NCBI RefSeq assembly: GCF_013522825.1 | Contig: NZ_JAAMQZ010000011.1 | Location: 1-64,000 of the forward strand | Direction of reading: 5' to 3' | DNA: 64,000 nucleotides | Origin: Stutzerimonas stutzeri | GTDB lineage: Bacteria; Pseudomonadota; Gammaproteobacteria; Pseudomonadales; Pseudomonadaceae | In this document: positions 1 to 9,321 of the stretch, one piece after another | Layout: each line of letters starts with the position of its first letter | Position numbering within the stretch: position 1 is the stretch's first letter | Notes under the pieces: model-generated | Databases searched by the model: none | What the model saw: only the letters and a program-made list of their open reading frames with translations | What the model was told of the DNA's origin: nothing | Position numbers and translations under genes: made by a program

Positions 1-1
1 G

Positions 2-751
2 GTGAAAAGTGGAGTTTTTCTGGTAGCATTTTGTGCGCGGCTGAAGACTTATGGGGCTTTGTTTGGCGACAAGAATCATAAGGCTTTCAGCCGTTTTTGT
101 TTATGCGGTCATGAGAAATCCGGGCTAGCTGGATTGCAGGGCATAAGGCGCGGCCAGGTCGTGCGAACAACGGTGGCCGGCGACAAGGCGCTCTGCCCGC
201 TGGATCGTGTCCAGCGCCAGTTCCATGCCGACCGCCCGAACCAGCTGTGGGTATCGGACTTCACCTACGTGTCGACCTGGCAGGGCTGGCTGTATGTAGC
301 GTTCGTGATCGACGTGTTTGCGCGGCGCATCGTCGGCTGGCGAGTCAGTACCAGCATGAAGACCGACTTCGTGCTGGACGCCCTGGAGCAGGCGCTGTAT
401 GCCCGTCAGCCACATCGTACGGGTGGTCTGATCCATCACAGCGACCGCGGCAGCCAGTACGTCTCGATTCGCTATACCGAGCGGCTGGCAGAGGCCGGCA
501 TTGAGCCTTCGGTTGGCAGCAAGGGCGACAGCTACGACAACGCATTGGCCGAAACCATCAACGGTCTGTACAAGGCCGAACTGATTTACCGCCAGTCGTG
601 GAAGAGCCGCGAAGCTGTTGAGATGGCGACCTTGAAATGGGTGCACTGGTACAACCACCAGCGCCTGTTGAGTTCAATCGGCTATATCCCGCCTGCGGAG
701 GCTGAGGCAAACTTCCACCAGCAACAAGCAGGTCAGGCCATGGCGGCCTGA
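2..751 (+). pseudogene. 5'-truncated IS3-family transposase (OrfB, DDE domain)
   Basis: This is the C-terminal part of an IS3-family OrfB integrase. The reading frame is open from base 2, but transposase-like sequence is recognisable only from about base 122 (GLQGIRRGQVVRTT). The first 40 codons look unrelated, so the helix-turn-helix OrfA and the OrfB N-terminus are missing. The catalytic triad is visible: D in SDFTYV, D in HSDRGSQY and E in LAETING, followed by the usual WYNHQRL end. A probable right terminal repeat follows at 760-790. Without OrfA it is unlikely to transpose by itself. The break may be a deletion, an insertion junction or the effect of the window edge. Confidence 0.85.
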
Positions 752-759
752 CTTAAACG

Positions 760-790
760 AAATGGCCTCCACAAAAGCCGGGGCGATTCA
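760..790 (+). repeat. probable right terminal inverted repeat of the IS3 remnant
   Basis: The sequence just after the transposase stop ends in CCGGGGCGATTCA, the inward-reading complement of the TGAATCGCCCCGG ends common in IS3-family elements. The matching left end is not in the window, so this repeat marks only one side of the IS. Confidence 0.6.
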
Positions 791-807
791 GTATACGGAT
801 TTAATGG

Positions 808-833
808 TTGATGGGGCACCTTCACCCCATCAA
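808..833. terminator. hairpin between the two insertion sequences
   Basis: A perfect 9-bp stem (TTGATGGGG / CCCCATCAA) with an 8-nt loop lies between the IS3 end and the converging ISL3 transposase stop. It could stop transcription from either side, but no clear T-run follows, so a terminator role is inferred. It could also be part of an ISL3 end. Confidence 0.4.
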
Positions 834-846
834 TCTGATACCACCC

Positions 847-2097
847 TCAGATGGTTGATAGATCGACTCCGTAGTTGAGTTCCTCTGCGAAGTCCGGCAG
901 TCCGTAACCGATGGTTTTCTTGTAGAAAGGAGAGACCTTCGCAGTCGGTGCCTTCTTCTTGTGCTTCGTGGTGTAGAGCATTCGTGCCCGCATCACCTCG
1001 AAGGAGTAACCGCGCCCTTCACGGTTCTTGTCCTTGGCCAGTCGGTTGATGGACTCCGTGTAAGCGTTGGTGACGGGCATGTCCGTCTCGAAGTAGGTCA
1101 TGGTCTCTTCGCGCCAGTTTCCCACTGCCCTGACCAGATCGCTCCAGACTTCCTTTTGGCCCTTCGGGATGGTGGCTATCCACTCGTCCAGGGCGGCTTC
1201 TGCCTGGAGCCGTGTGGTGGCGTCCCAGATGCCGTAGAAGCGCTCCTTGTGCTCGTAGGCGGCCAGCAGTTGCGGGAACGCGCCTGTCCAGGTCTCCATG
1301 ATGAGGCGCTCCCGGTCTGAGACTTCGTGAGCGCGTTTCAGCAGGATTTTCCGGTCTCCCTTGAGAGTCCGGCTCTGGGACGGTTTCAGCTCCTTTCTGA
1401 GGCCCTTGCGCACTCTCTCTAGGGCATCGTTGGCCATGCGCACCACATGGAACTTATCGACCACGATACGGGCCTGGGGCAGCACAGCCTTGACCGCTGC
1501 CCGGTAGGGGTTCCACATGTCCATGCTGACGATCTCGACCTTCTGCCGGTCTTTCAGCTTCATCAGGTAGTTGGTCACCACGTCCTGGCGGCGGGTGGCC
1601 AGCAGGTCGAGCAGGGTTCGCTCCTCAATGTTGGTCAGAATGCAGCGGTAGCGCTTGTTCAGGTATAGCTCGTCAATGCCCAGGATGCGGGGCGTCTCGA
1701 AGCGGTGCCAGCGCCCCAGGAACTCGGCGCGGGCGTTGAAGATGTCGCGCACCGTCTTCTCGTCCAGGCCGGTCTGTGCCGCCACAAAGGTGTAGGGGTG
1801 GTTGAAGGATTCCTTCTCCACGTACTCATGCAGCCGCAGTGTCATACGGAATCCGTCCACCATCTCCGGTAGCTGGGGCCTGAATGTTGTCTTGCAGGCC
1901 CGGCAGGTGTATCGGCGGCGGACCACCCAGAGAGTGACCCGCTTGCCGTGGATGGGCAGATCACGATAGGGAACGTCACGCTTGCCGAACCGTACGAACT
2001 CACCCTGCACGCCGCATTCCTCGCAGGCGATGGGATCGGGCACGTCCACCTGGAAGTGCATTTCGTAAAACGGCCGGTAACCAAGAATAACGCTCAC
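847..2097 (-). CDS. ISL3-family transposase
   Basis: A 416-residue DDE transposase of the ISL3 family, with the usual family length. The N-terminus carries a zinc-finger pattern (CEECGVQG then CRACKTTF). The DDE core includes GIDELYLNKRY, SMDMWNPYRAAV and the VVDKFHVVRMANDALERVR block typical of ISL3 enzymes, with the late acidic region in TNAYTESINRLAKDKNREGRGYSFE. It looks intact and potentially active. Convincing terminal inverted repeats could not be paired by eye, so the element ends are undefined. It lies beside the truncated IS3 element and about 340 bp from copB, which makes this side of the copper cluster a likely rearrangement point. Confidence 0.9.
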   Translation of the reverse strand: MSVILGYRPFYEMHFQVDVPDPIACEECGVQGEFVRFGKRDVPYRDLPIHGKRVTLWVVRRRYTCRACKTTFRPQLPEMVDGFRMTLRLHEYVEKESFNHPYTFVAAQTGLDEKTVRDIFNARAEFLGRWHRFETPRILGIDELYLNKRYRCILTNIEERTLLDLLATRRQDVVTNYLMKLKDRQKVEIVSMDMWNPYRAAVKAVLPQARIVVDKFHVVRMANDALERVRKGLRKELKPSQSRTLKGDRKILLKRAHEVSDRERLIMETWTGAFPQLLAAYEHKERFYGIWDATTRLQAEAALDEWIATIPKGQKEVWSDLVRAVGNWREETMTYFETDMPVTNAYTESINRLAKDKNREGRGYSFEVMRARMLYTTKHKKKAPTAKVSPFYKKTIGYGLPDFAEELNYGVDLSTI

Positions 2098-2432
2098 CTG
2101 CCGAGCGACTGGAACACCGCTCGCCTATGAGCACGCTATTTGCCAGAGAGATAACCCTCCCATCTCCGAGCGCTCAGGCGACTTTATCTATCGCGTTCAA
2201 CGTAGCAAGCTCAAACGCTTTATCACCCAACTCTGGCACGTGAATGTTCCTTGGAAGGTCATCAGTAGAACAATCTTGTGCCATCGCGAGCGAAGCATCC
2301 AGTTCAGAGATGATGAGAAATCATCAGCGCCGACGCTGGCCACGCCAACGTCGCCTCCGGCTAACACTTCAGCGCTATCAATCGCGCCCGCCGCCATCAG
2401 CAGTTATAACTGCTGCTCCCTCTCGCCCCCCC
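2098..2432. other. intergenic stretch between ISL3 and copB
   Basis: No recognisable gene was found in these 335 bases. A 66-codon minus-strand frame (2197-2397) has no recognisable domain and no clear ribosome-binding site. The segment probably holds the right end of the ISL3 element and remnant DNA past the end of copB. Confidence 0.5.
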
Positions 2433-3488
2433 TCAAAACCATACCCGGATGCCAGCGACAAAGCGCGCCTCTGAAACATCCCCGTCCTCCTCACGCACCA
2501 GGTCTGCAGTGTTGCCATAGGAGCGGCTCCAGGAAACACCGATATAGGGCGCGAACTGCCGGACGATTTCATAGCGCAGACGCAAACCAAGTTCGGTATT
2601 GGCCAGCCCCGACCCTACGCCTCGTTCTGGGTCGTTCTTACCGTAGAAGTTCACCTCGGCTGTCGGCTGGAGAATCAGGCGGTTGGTAAGCAAAATGTCG
2701 TACTCACCCTCGAAGCGGGCTGCGGTCTGGCCATTCTCACCAATAAATGCGGTAGCCTCTGCTTCGAAGTCATAGAGCGCCAGCCCCTGAATGCCAAACG
2801 CCGCCCACGTTTGAGGTGACTCCGGCTTAAAATCCTGGCGGACGCCGGCAACCACATCCCACCAGGGTCCGATTGAGCGCCCATAAAGCAGCTGCAGTTC
2901 AGCATCCTCGGTAACGCCGTTGGTGCGCTCCCCCTCCGAGCGAAACCAGACCCGATTGATATCACCGCCCAGCCAGCCGGAGGCGTCCCAAGCCAAGGTG
3001 CTGCCTTCATCGGCATCCTGATATTCGAATCGATCAAGCAGAAAGAAGCTGTTGATGGCGCTGTCATGCACCTGATGGCCGGGCAGCGGCGGAAACGCCG
3101 CCTTCCGGTCGGCGTCCGTAAGAACCGGAATGGGCGTACGACTGGTCGCTCTCGCAGCGTCAGCGGAGCCATGGTTCATCTTGGAATGATCCATGGCGCT
3201 GTGATCCATCTCACCCATGTGCCCTTGCATGGCGCCGTGATCCATCTTGCTGTGATCAGCCGCAGGAGTCTGGTTCTGCGACGTTCGCTCCCTGGTTGGC
3301 TGGCTATGATCCATGCCTCCCATTGCGCTCGGTACAGAGCCATGATTCATCTGGCTATGGTCCATGGGCATGGAGCCGTGGCCCATCGCGGAATGGTCCA
3401 TTTCGGCAGCTGCGGTGAAACCACCGCTGAGGGCGCTCAGCGATACAGCCAGCGCTATGAACGAAGGACGCGTGATCCTAGTGATCAT
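2433..3488 (-). CDS. copB: copper resistance protein B (outer-membrane CopB/PcoB)
   Basis: A 351-residue CopB/PcoB-family protein. It begins with a signal peptide (cleavage near GGFTAAAEM), continues through about 100 residues of Met/His-rich repeats of the MDHSxM type, and ends in the conserved CopB beta-barrel domain ([16 protein letters not shown] near the start, [10 protein letters not shown] at the end). Family members bind copper through the Met-rich part and sit in the outer membrane next to the CopA oxidase. The start overlaps the end of the upstream small gene by 11 bases, so copA, the small gene and copB are probably one transcript. No copC or copD follows, so this is a reduced cop operon. 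Confidence 0.93.
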   Translation of the reverse strand: MITRITRPSFIALAVSLSALSGGFTAAAEMDHSAMGHGSMPMDHSQMNHGSVPSAMGGMDHSQPTRERTSQNQTPAADHSKMDHGAMQGHMGEMDHSAMDHSKMNHGSADAARATSRTPIPVLTDADRKAAFPPLPGHQVHDSAINSFFLLDRFEYQDADEGSTLAWDASGWLGGDINRVWFRSEGERTNGVTEDAELQLLYGRSIGPWWDVVAGVRQDFKPESPQTWAAFGIQGLALYDFEAEATAFIGENGQTAARFEGEYDILLTNRLILQPTAEVNFYGKNDPERGVGSGLANTELGLRLRYEIVRQFAPYIGVSWSRSYGNTADLVREEDGDVSEARFVAGIRVWF

Positions 3489-3786
3489 GGTTCAAACCTG
3501 CCTCGGCTTTGCCGCCATGCCCACCCATCATTTTTTTATGATCCATCCCATCATGATTCATCGAACCGTGATCCATAGCGCCATGGTCCATTTGCTTCAT
3601 CTGGGAAGTCTTTTCTTGCGACGCAGGAGCCGCTTTGCCACCAGCACCCTTGTGCGTTTCAGCCGAGTGCTGGGCATGCTCGTTGTGATCTTGATTTGCC
3701 ATCGAGGCAGGGACGTACAAGGTGGTTACCAGGCTCAGCACGGCGATACCACCAAACAGCGCTTTTCGTTTCAGCAAATTGCTCAT
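3478..3786 (-). CDS. small secreted Met/His-rich copper-binding protein
   Basis: A 102-residue protein with an N-terminal signal or membrane segment (about residues 11-30) and a mature part rich in His, Met and Lys ([20 protein letters not shown], ending [13 protein letters not shown]). No catalytic domain is visible. The composition suggests periplasmic copper binding. It sits 12 bp after the copA stop with a good ribosome-binding site (AGAGGAGA) and overlaps copB by 11 bases, so it is co-expressed with them. The MDHGxM repeats match those of CopA and CopB, suggesting repeat exchange between the three genes. Confidence 0.85.
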   Translation of the reverse strand: MSNLLKRKALFGGIAVLSLVTTLYVPASMANQDHNEHAQHSAETHKGAGGKAAPASQEKTSQMKQMDHGAMDHGSMNHDGMDHKKMMGGHGGKAEAGLNHDH

Positions 3787-3798
3787 TGAATCTCTCCT

Positions 3799-5616
3799 CT
3801 ACTCGTCCACACGAACTTCACGGAACATGCCCATTTCCATGTGAAGCAACAGGTGGCAGTGGTAAGCCCAACGCCCCAATGCATCGGCCGTCACGCGATA
3901 ACTACGTTTCGAACCCGGCGGGATGTCGATGGTGTGTTTGCGCACCAGAAAGTTGCCGTTCTCGTCTTCAAGATCGCTCCACATGCCATGCAGGTGAATT
4001 GGGTGGGTCATCATCGTGTCGTTGACCAAAGTGATACGAACACGCTCGCCATACTTGAGTCGCAGCGGTTCGGCATCAGAGAACTTGATACCGTCGAACG
4101 ACCAAGAAAACTTCTCCATGTGCCCGGTGAGATGCAGTTCAATGGTGCGGCTCGGATCGCGGCCGTCCGGATCGAGGAAGGTGCTGCGAAGATCAGAGTA
4201 AGTGAGGACTTGACGCCCGTTGTCACGCAGGCCGATTCCCGGGTCGCTCAGATTTGGCGCCGGCGTCATGGTCTGCATGTCAACTAAAGGGTTATTGGTT
4301 TCGGAAGCAGGGTGCGACTGCATCGTGCCATGGTCCATCCCCGCCATTTGGCTGTGATCCATACCGGACATGCTGCCATGGCTCATGCCTGCCATTTGGC
4401 TGTGGTCCATGCCTGCCATCTTGCTGTGATCCATACCGGCCATAGAGGCCATCCCGCTCTGCATAGAGCCATGCTCCATGCCATCCATGCTGCCGTGATC
4501 CATGCCCATGTCGGCCATTGAGATCAGCGGACGAGGGTCGACCTCTGGGACAGGCGCGCTCAGCCCTTCGCGAACCGCCAAGGTGCCTCTGGAATAGCCG
4601 GTACGATCCATGGATTGGGCGAAGATGGTGTAAGCCTGCTCGTCTTCGGGTTCGACGATGACGTCGTAGGTTTCGGCCACGGCGATACGGAACTCATCGA
4701 CACTGACCGGTTTGACGTACTGCCCATCAGCCGCAACCACCGTCATCTTCAGACCAGGAATACGGACATCGAAGTAGGTCATGGCTGCAGCATTAATGAA
4801 ACGCAGTCGAATTTTTTCGCCCGGCTTGAAGATGCCCGTCCAGTTGCCGTCCGGCGCCTGGCCGTTCATGAGGTAGGTGTATGTGTAGCCACTGACGTCG
4901 GCAAGATCCGTAGGGCTCATCTTCATCTCGGCCCACATCTTGCGGTCGGCAATAGCAGCGGACCATCCCATCTCGCTCACGTCATCAATGAAGTCACCGA
5001 CGGTGCGTTTGTGATAGTTGTAATAGTCCGATTGCTTCTTCAACTTTGCCAGGACCCGATCCGGATTCTCGTCGGTCCAGTCGCTCAACAGCACCACGTA
5101 GTCACGATCGTAGCTGAAAGGTTCGGGATCTTTCGCATCGATCACCAAGGCACCATAAACTCCGGCCTGTTCTTGGAGGCCCGAATGGCTGTGGTACCAA
5201 TAGGTACCATTCTGGTTGACATCAAATTTGTACTCGTACATGCCGTCCGGAGCGATGCCATGGAAGCTCAAGCCAGGCACACCGTCCATGTTGGCCGGCA
5301 GGATAATGCCGTGCCAGTGAATGGACGTATCCTCCTGCAAACGATTGCGAACCCGAAGAGTGACTGTATCTCCTTCCCGCCAGCGCAGGATCGGCCCTGG
5401 AAGTGAACCATTGATAGTCATTGCGGTGCGGGCCGCACCCGTTATGTTTACTGGAACCTCACCAATGAACAGATCAAAGTCGTTACCGGTCAGCACGTTA
5501 GCTTGTCCTGGGCTAGTGACCGCCCAAACCGGCACGCGCCACATGCCCAAGCCACCAAGTATTCCAGTTGCGGCTAACCCTTTGATGAAGGTCCGCCTTG
5601 TGGGTTTTCTATGCAT
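3799..5616 (-). CDS. copA: copper resistance multicopper oxidase CopA
   Basis: A 605-residue periplasmic multicopper oxidase of the CopA/PcoA family. The N-terminus is a twin-arginine signal (RRTFIKGLAATG). Copper-ligand motifs are all present: HWHGIILP and WYHSHSGLQEQAGVYG in the first cupredoxin domain, HPIHLHGMW and YHCHLLLHMEMGMF in the last. A Met/His-rich stretch of MDHS/GxM repeats lies before the last cupredoxin domain. CopA enzymes oxidise Cu(I) and bind extra copper in the periplasm. The gene starts a three-gene unit with the small Met/His protein and copB. Its upstream region has only a degenerate CopR-like half site near 5743-5756, so expression may also rely on read-through from copI. 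Confidence 0.96.
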   Translation of the reverse strand: MHRKPTRRTFIKGLAATGILGGLGMWRVPVWAVTSPGQANVLTGNDFDLFIGEVPVNITGAARTAMTINGSLPGPILRWREGDTVTLRVRNRLQEDTSIHWHGIILPANMDGVPGLSFHGIAPDGMYEYKFDVNQNGTYWYHSHSGLQEQAGVYGALVIDAKDPEPFSYDRDYVVLLSDWTDENPDRVLAKLKKQSDYYNYHKRTVGDFIDDVSEMGWSAAIADRKMWAEMKMSPTDLADVSGYTYTYLMNGQAPDGNWTGIFKPGEKIRLRFINAAAMTYFDVRIPGLKMTVVAADGQYVKPVSVDEFRIAVAETYDVIVEPEDEQAYTIFAQSMDRTGYSRGTLAVREGLSAPVPEVDPRPLISMADMGMDHGSMDGMEHGSMQSGMASMAGMDHSKMAGMDHSQMAGMSHGSMSGMDHSQMAGMDHGTMQSHPASETNNPLVDMQTMTPAPNLSDPGIGLRDNGRQVLTYSDLRSTFLDPDGRDPSRTIELHLTGHMEKFSWSFDGIKFSDAEPLRLKYGERVRITLVNDTMMTHPIHLHGMWSDLEDENGNFLVRKHTIDIPPGSKRSYRVTADALGRWAYHCHLLLHMEMGMFREVRVDE

Positions 5617-5759
5617 ATTTCTTCATCCAATTATTAGATGAGCTGGTAGTTTTAATCCAGCTTCGGGCTTGTGGCGCCCTGATGAATATTTAAAGCACGC
5701 AGTAACTCAAAAAACTTGCTGATCAGTCCTGATAAGCGAACTTACAAGATAACAACCAT

Positions 5760-5780
5760 GCCCCACTCATTAAGCGGGGC
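5760..5780 (-). terminator. hairpin between copI-like gene and copA
   Basis: GCCCC/GGGGC arms enclose an 11-nt A/T-rich loop just after the copI-like stop on the minus strand, with a T-rich stretch (TTGTTAT) following in that direction. It may attenuate read-through from the cupredoxin gene into copA. Confidence 0.45.
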
Positions 5781-5800
5781 AGTACTTTTACGTTAGGCGC

Positions 5801-6325
5801 TTAACGTATCTCTACCTTGCCGACCATTCCCGCTTGATAGTGTCCCGGAATATTGCAAGCAAACTCCAGATTCTTTGTTTTCGAGAACGTCCAGATCAAC
5901 TCTTCGCGGGCGCCGGGTTCGATCAGAACACTGTTCGGATCGTCGTGTGTCATCCCGCCATCCATTTCACCCGCCATATGACTCATGTCATGAGCACCTG
6001 TCGGGGTAAGCATGCCGCTGCGAAACATCGCAATCATTTCCTGCTCGTGCGCGGCATGGGTGTCCGAGTAGCCGAGGTTGAATTCATGCAGCAGGGCTCC
6101 GTCGTTATGCAACACGAAACGGACCGTCTCACCCGCCTTGACTTCAATCGTCTCAAGCGCAAAGACGTTATCGCTCATTCGTACCTCAATGGTGCGATCC
6201 ACCGCCTGCGCGTCGCCCGGCTGTCCAAAGTCGAGCGCATGACTATGGCCAGGGGCGGCCATTGCAGCAGTCGTGCTGAAAACCAAACCCAGTGCGGAAA
6301 AAAGGGAAAGAGAATAAATTTTCAT
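5801..6325 (-). CDS. copI: periplasmic cupredoxin, CopI-like
   Basis: A 174-residue secreted cupredoxin. The chosen ATG gives MKIYSLSLFSALGLVFSTTA, a clean signal peptide; an upstream TTG in frame would add six residues with no benefit. Type 1 copper ligands are visible as His in NDGALLHEFNL and the Cys/His/Met set in EFACNIPGHYQAGM. A Met/His-rich loop (MSHMAGEMDGGMTHDD) lies between them. CopI-type proteins give periplasmic copper tolerance and commonly sit next to copA/copRS. A CopR box is centred about 80 bp upstream of the start. The gene is transcribed divergently from copRS. The CopI name rests on domain and context. Confidence 0.85.
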   Translation of the reverse strand: MKIYSLSLFSALGLVFSTTAAMAAPGHSHALDFGQPGDAQAVDRTIEVRMSDNVFALETIEVKAGETVRFVLHNDGALLHEFNLGYSDTHAAHEQEMIAMFRSGMLTPTGAHDMSHMAGEMDGGMTHDDPNSVLIEPGAREELIWTFSKTKNLEFACNIPGHYQAGMVGKVEIR

Positions 6326-6401
6326 TGGCTGGAGCTCATTCAAGTGATTGAGGAGTACCCAAGAGTAGGACGGCTGACCTGCCGGCTGGCTTACCCTGAA
6401 A

Positions 6402-6415
6402 TTACATTTGTGTAA
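6402..6415 (-). promoter_or_regulatory. CopR box upstream of copI-like gene
   Basis: A perfect TTACA-N4-TGTAA inverted repeat (TTACATTTGTGTAA), 77 bp before the cupredoxin start. The same palindrome recurs before copR, the Csp gene and the copper ATPase, which supports a shared CopR operator. Confidence 0.75.
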
Positions 6416-6461
6416 CGTTCGGCCCGCCTCTTTAGCAAAAGGCGCAAGCAGAAAAAAAGGC

Positions 6462-6484
6462 GCCCGAAGGCGCCGTGAAGGCCA
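6462..6484 (-). terminator. intrinsic terminator in the copI-copR divergent region
   Basis: Read on the minus strand this is a GGCGCC/GGCGCC stem with a TTCG loop followed by seven T residues, a textbook Rho-independent terminator. It lies between the two divergent CopR boxes, so it would end a leftward transcript beginning between about 6490 and 6690, or insulate the cupredoxin promoter. No gene was recognised for that transcript. Confidence 0.7.
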
Positions 6485-6612
6485 AGGAGCAATGAGGAGG
6501 GCCTAAAAAATCTACTCGCCATAACGCCGTGCGGAGCCACACCGGATCGTGAGCACAACCGATACCCTGCAAACTCTAAACGCCCTGTTCTGTCGGCAAC
6601 CTGAAGCGGGCG

Positions 6613-6626
6613 TTACATTTTTGTAA
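6613..6626 (+). promoter_or_regulatory. CopR box upstream of copR
   Basis: A perfect TTACATTTTTGTAA palindrome 63 bp before the copR start, suggesting that CopR controls its own operon. The rest of the 6326-6689 divergent region holds the copI-side box, the terminator and no recognisable gene. Confidence 0.75.
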
Positions 6627-6689
6627 GCTTCTGGTTGAGGGCACTAATTGCCTGCACACTCAGGCTGTCGAGTTTCGGAGTCTGTACGC

Positions 6690-7367
6690 ATGAAATTACT
6701 GGTAGCTGAAGACGAACCCAAAACCGGGGCGTATCTGCAACAAGGCCTGACTGAAGCCGGATTCACTGTTGACCGGGTCATGACCGGGACAGATGCGCTT
6801 CAGTACGCGTTGAGTGAAACCTATGACCTGCTGATTCTGGACGTGATGATGCCCGGGCTGGATGGGTGGGAGGTGCTGCGCATGGTCAGGGCAGCCGGGA
6901 AAGACATGCCGGTGTTGTTCCTGACCGCCCGTGATGGCGTGGAAGACCGCGTCAAAGGCCTTGAGCTGGGCGCGGACGACTACCTGATCAAGCCGTTCGC
7001 TTTCTCCGAGCTTCTGGCAAGGGTCAGGACCTTGCTTCGCAGGGGCAATGGCTCCCCTACCCAGACCACCCTGAAAATTGCTGATCTCGAAGTGGACCTG
7101 CTGAAACGCCGCGCCATCCGTGCCGGCAAGCGGATCGACCTGACCGCCAAGGAATTTGCACTGCTGGAATTGCTGATGCGCCGGCGCGGCGAGGTGCTGC
7201 CGAAATCCCTGATTGCCTCTCAGGTATGGGATATGAACTTCGACAGCGACACCAATGTCATCGAGGTCGCGGTGCGCCGTGTGCGCGCAAAAATAGACGA
7301 CGACTTCGAGCCCAAGCTGATTCAGACCGTGCGCGGCATGGGCTATATGATGGATGCGCCGGAATGA
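6690..7367 (+). CDS. copR: copper response regulator CopR
   Basis: A 225-residue OmpR/PhoB-type response regulator. The receiver domain (about 1-115) has the acidic pair in AEDEP, the phospho-acceptor D51 in [10 protein letters not shown] and the conserved Lys in DDYLIKPF. The winged-helix DNA-binding domain (about 125-223) ends with the VRRVRAKID...[11 protein letters not shown] signature. The start is the ATG of [10 protein letters not shown]; a longer frame upstream adds only non-homologous residues. It overlaps copS by four bases (ATGA). The predicted targets are the 14-bp palindromes found around this cluster. The family is CopR/CusR; copper as the signal is inferred from the neighbours. 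Confidence 0.95.
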   Translation: MKLLVAEDEPKTGAYLQQGLTEAGFTVDRVMTGTDALQYALSETYDLLILDVMMPGLDGWEVLRMVRAAGKDMPVLFLTARDGVEDRVKGLELGADDYLIKPFAFSELLARVRTLLRRGNGSPTQTTLKIADLEVDLLKRRAIRAGKRIDLTAKEFALLELLMRRRGEVLPKSLIASQVWDMNFDSDTNVIEVAVRRVRAKIDDDFEPKLIQTVRGMGYMMDAPE

Positions 7368-8770
7368 GCGTGCGCCACCTTTCGCTGACCGCCCGCATGA
7401 GCCTGATGTTCATGTCAGTAGTGGTGGTGGTTCTGACGATGGCCGGCCTGAGTTTCAACGTGCTCAGCCAGCACCACTTCGAAGTGCTGGATCGACAGGC
7501 CCTGGTCGAGAAGCTCGAATCGACCCGACACATCCTTAATAACGCACGCAGCGACGCAAGCCTCACCGAGGAACTGCCGCAGTTACGAGCGCTGCTCGGT
7601 GCCCATCATGATCTGGCGGCGACCATCCTGAGCGGTGATGGCAGGGTACTTTTTTCCGACCCCAAGGCTGCCGATGTCCCGGAAAGCTTCAGGCATGCGC
7701 AAGAGCAAAGCATGTGGGAATGGCAGAATGCAGGGCACCTGTATCGAGGGATGACCGCGCAAATTTCCGTGGCTGACAAGTCCGAACCCCTCACAGCGCT
7801 GTTGATTCTCGATGTCACGAGCCATGCGCACTTCTTCGAGACCTTGCAGCGATGGTTCATTGCCGGGCTAGTCATCAGCGCCCTGATCAGTGCGGCTCTA
7901 GGCTGGGTGGTTGTTCGAAGCGGGTTGAGGCCTCTTCGGCAAGTGACCCACCTCGCAACATCAATGTCAGCCCGGTCGTTACAGGAGCGAATCCCGCTGG
8001 AGCCGGTTCCGCTGGAGCTGCAGCAGCTCGTTCTATCCTTCAATGCGATGCTGGGCCGCCTGGAAGATGCCTTCGTCCGGCTGTCCAATTTCTCGGCTGA
8101 CATCGCGCATGAACTGCGAACCCCTGTCAGCAATCTCATGACCCACACCGAGGTAGTGCTCACCCGAAAGCGGGACCTTGATGCTTACGAGGAGAACCTC
8201 TACTCCAATCTGGAAGAGCTGAAGCGGATGTCACGCATGATTGACGACATGCTCTTCCTGGCAAAATCCGACAACGGATTGATAGTCCCCGAACAGGGCT
8301 CAGTCGAACTTTCCAATCTGACTTCAAAGCTTCTTGAGTATTACTACCTGCTGGCCGAAGAGCGCGGCATACGCCTCTCAGCTTCAGGCAGAGGCGAGAT
8401 ACTGGGAGACAAGTTGATGCTCAATAGAGCCCTCTCCAACTTGCTATCCAACGCACTGCGTTATACCCCGACCGGGGAAAGCATCTCGGTAACGATTAGC
8501 GGGACGGAAGAGACGGTCACCCTCAGCGTCGAAAATCCTGGTGGGACGATCAAGCCAGAACACCTGGACAAACTTTTCCATCGATTCTATCGGGTCGATC
8601 CAGCGCGGCGCGAGGGCAGCCCAAGCAATGCCGGCCTCGGCTTGGCAATCACAAAATCCATCGTTGAGGCCCATAAAGGCACAATCTGGTGTACCTCGAA
8701 AGATGACGTGACTGGCTTCCATATGCAATTCCCGGCTAAACCGTATAGCAGCAAAGAAAAACATATTTAA
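7364..8770 (+). CDS. copS: copper sensor histidine kinase CopS
   Basis: A 468-residue inner-membrane histidine kinase of the CusS/CopS (heavy-metal sensor) family. It has two membrane segments (about 14-34 and 165-186) enclosing a periplasmic sensor of about 130 residues, a HAMP linker, the phospho-accepting H249 in [14 protein letters not shown], and an ATPase domain with the N box ([16 protein letters not shown]) and G boxes ending in [16 protein letters not shown]. The ATG overlaps the copR stop. It is expected to sense periplasmic copper and phosphorylate CopR. Confidence 0.95.
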   Translation: MSVRHLSLTARMSLMFMSVVVVVLTMAGLSFNVLSQHHFEVLDRQALVEKLESTRHILNNARSDASLTEELPQLRALLGAHHDLAATILSGDGRVLFSDPKAADVPESFRHAQEQSMWEWQNAGHLYRGMTAQISVADKSEPLTALLILDVTSHAHFFETLQRWFIAGLVISALISAALGWVVVRSGLRPLRQVTHLATSMSARSLQERIPLEPVPLELQQLVLSFNAMLGRLEDAFVRLSNFSADIAHELRTPVSNLMTHTEVVLTRKRDLDAYEENLYSNLEELKRMSRMIDDMLFLAKSDNGLIVPEQGSVELSNLTSKLLEYYYLLAEERGIRLSASGRGEILGDKLMLNRALSNLLSNALRYTPTGESISVTISGTEETVTLSVENPGGTIKPEHLDKLFHRFYRVDPARREGSPSNAGLGLAITKSIVEAHKGTIWCTSKDDVTGFHMQFPAKPYSSKEKHI

Positions 8771-8799
8771 TATCAGATAGCTGCAGCGCACGAACAACC

Positions 8800-8813
8800 T
8801 TACAACATTGTAA
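8800..8813 (+). promoter_or_regulatory. CopR box upstream of the Csp gene
   Basis: A perfect TTACAACATTGTAA palindrome 30 bp after the copS stop and 111 bp before the copper-storage gene. It suggests that this gene has its own copper-induced promoter. Confidence 0.7.
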
Positions 8814-8924
8814 TGTAACTCATCGAAACAGACGGACTCCAGACCGGTCTATCGAGTGGGCTTGGCTGATGAAAGCCTCTGCCCGCTTAAGGCTCAAAAC
8901 TAATCATGAAGTTCTGGAGGATAT

Positions 8925-9254
8925 ATGGACAACAAAATGTTTTATAACTGCATCCAAGCTTGCTCTAACTGCGCCCTTGTGTGTGAAAGCTGCGCATCTG
9001 CTTGCCTACGCGAAGAGAACGTCCGAGCCATGGCACGCTGCATTGAACTCGACAGAGATTGCGCTGACGTGTGCGCTCTGGCAGCCAGACTTATGAGTCG
9101 CCAGAGCCAGCTATCCAAAGAATTATGCGCACTGTGTGCAAAGATCTGCCGGGCCTGCGGCGAAGAGTGCGCCAAGCATCAGATGGATCATTGCCAGGAA
9201 TGCGCAAAGGCTTGCATGAAGTGTGCTGAAGAATGTGAACGCATGGCTGCGTAG
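8925..9254 (+). CDS. four-helix-bundle copper-storage protein (Csp3-like, DUF326)
   Basis: A 109-residue Cys-rich protein with repeated CxxxC spacing (CIQACSNCALVCESCASAC, CAKACMKCAEECERM), the pattern of Csp proteins, which bind many Cu(I) ions inside a four-helix bundle. There is no signal peptide, so it resembles the cytosolic Csp3 type rather than exported Csp1. The start ATG has a strong ribosome-binding site (TGGAGG) 4 bases away. It lies alone between copRS and the copper ATPase, behind its own CopR box. Expected role: soak up cytosolic Cu(I) next to CopZ and the exporter. Confidence 0.9.
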   Translation: MDNKMFYNCIQACSNCALVCESCASACLREENVRAMARCIELDRDCADVCALAARLMSRQSQLSKELCALCAKICRACGEECAKHQMDHCQECAKACMKCAEECERMAA

Positions 9255-9321
9255 TCGAACTTGCTGCCTTTGCCAGGGCAATCTCAAGCCTTGGCAAAGA
9301 CAGCAATTAGCCCTTAAAAAA

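Noticed and set aside
2197..2397. 66-codon minus-strand gene between ISL3 and copB
   Set aside because: No domain, no clear ribosome-binding site, and it may overlap the IS end.
4254..4521. Repeats in copA that resemble a short tandem array or CRISPR
   Set aside because: They are codon repeats for MDHSxM in one reading frame, without fixed spacers or conserved repeat length.
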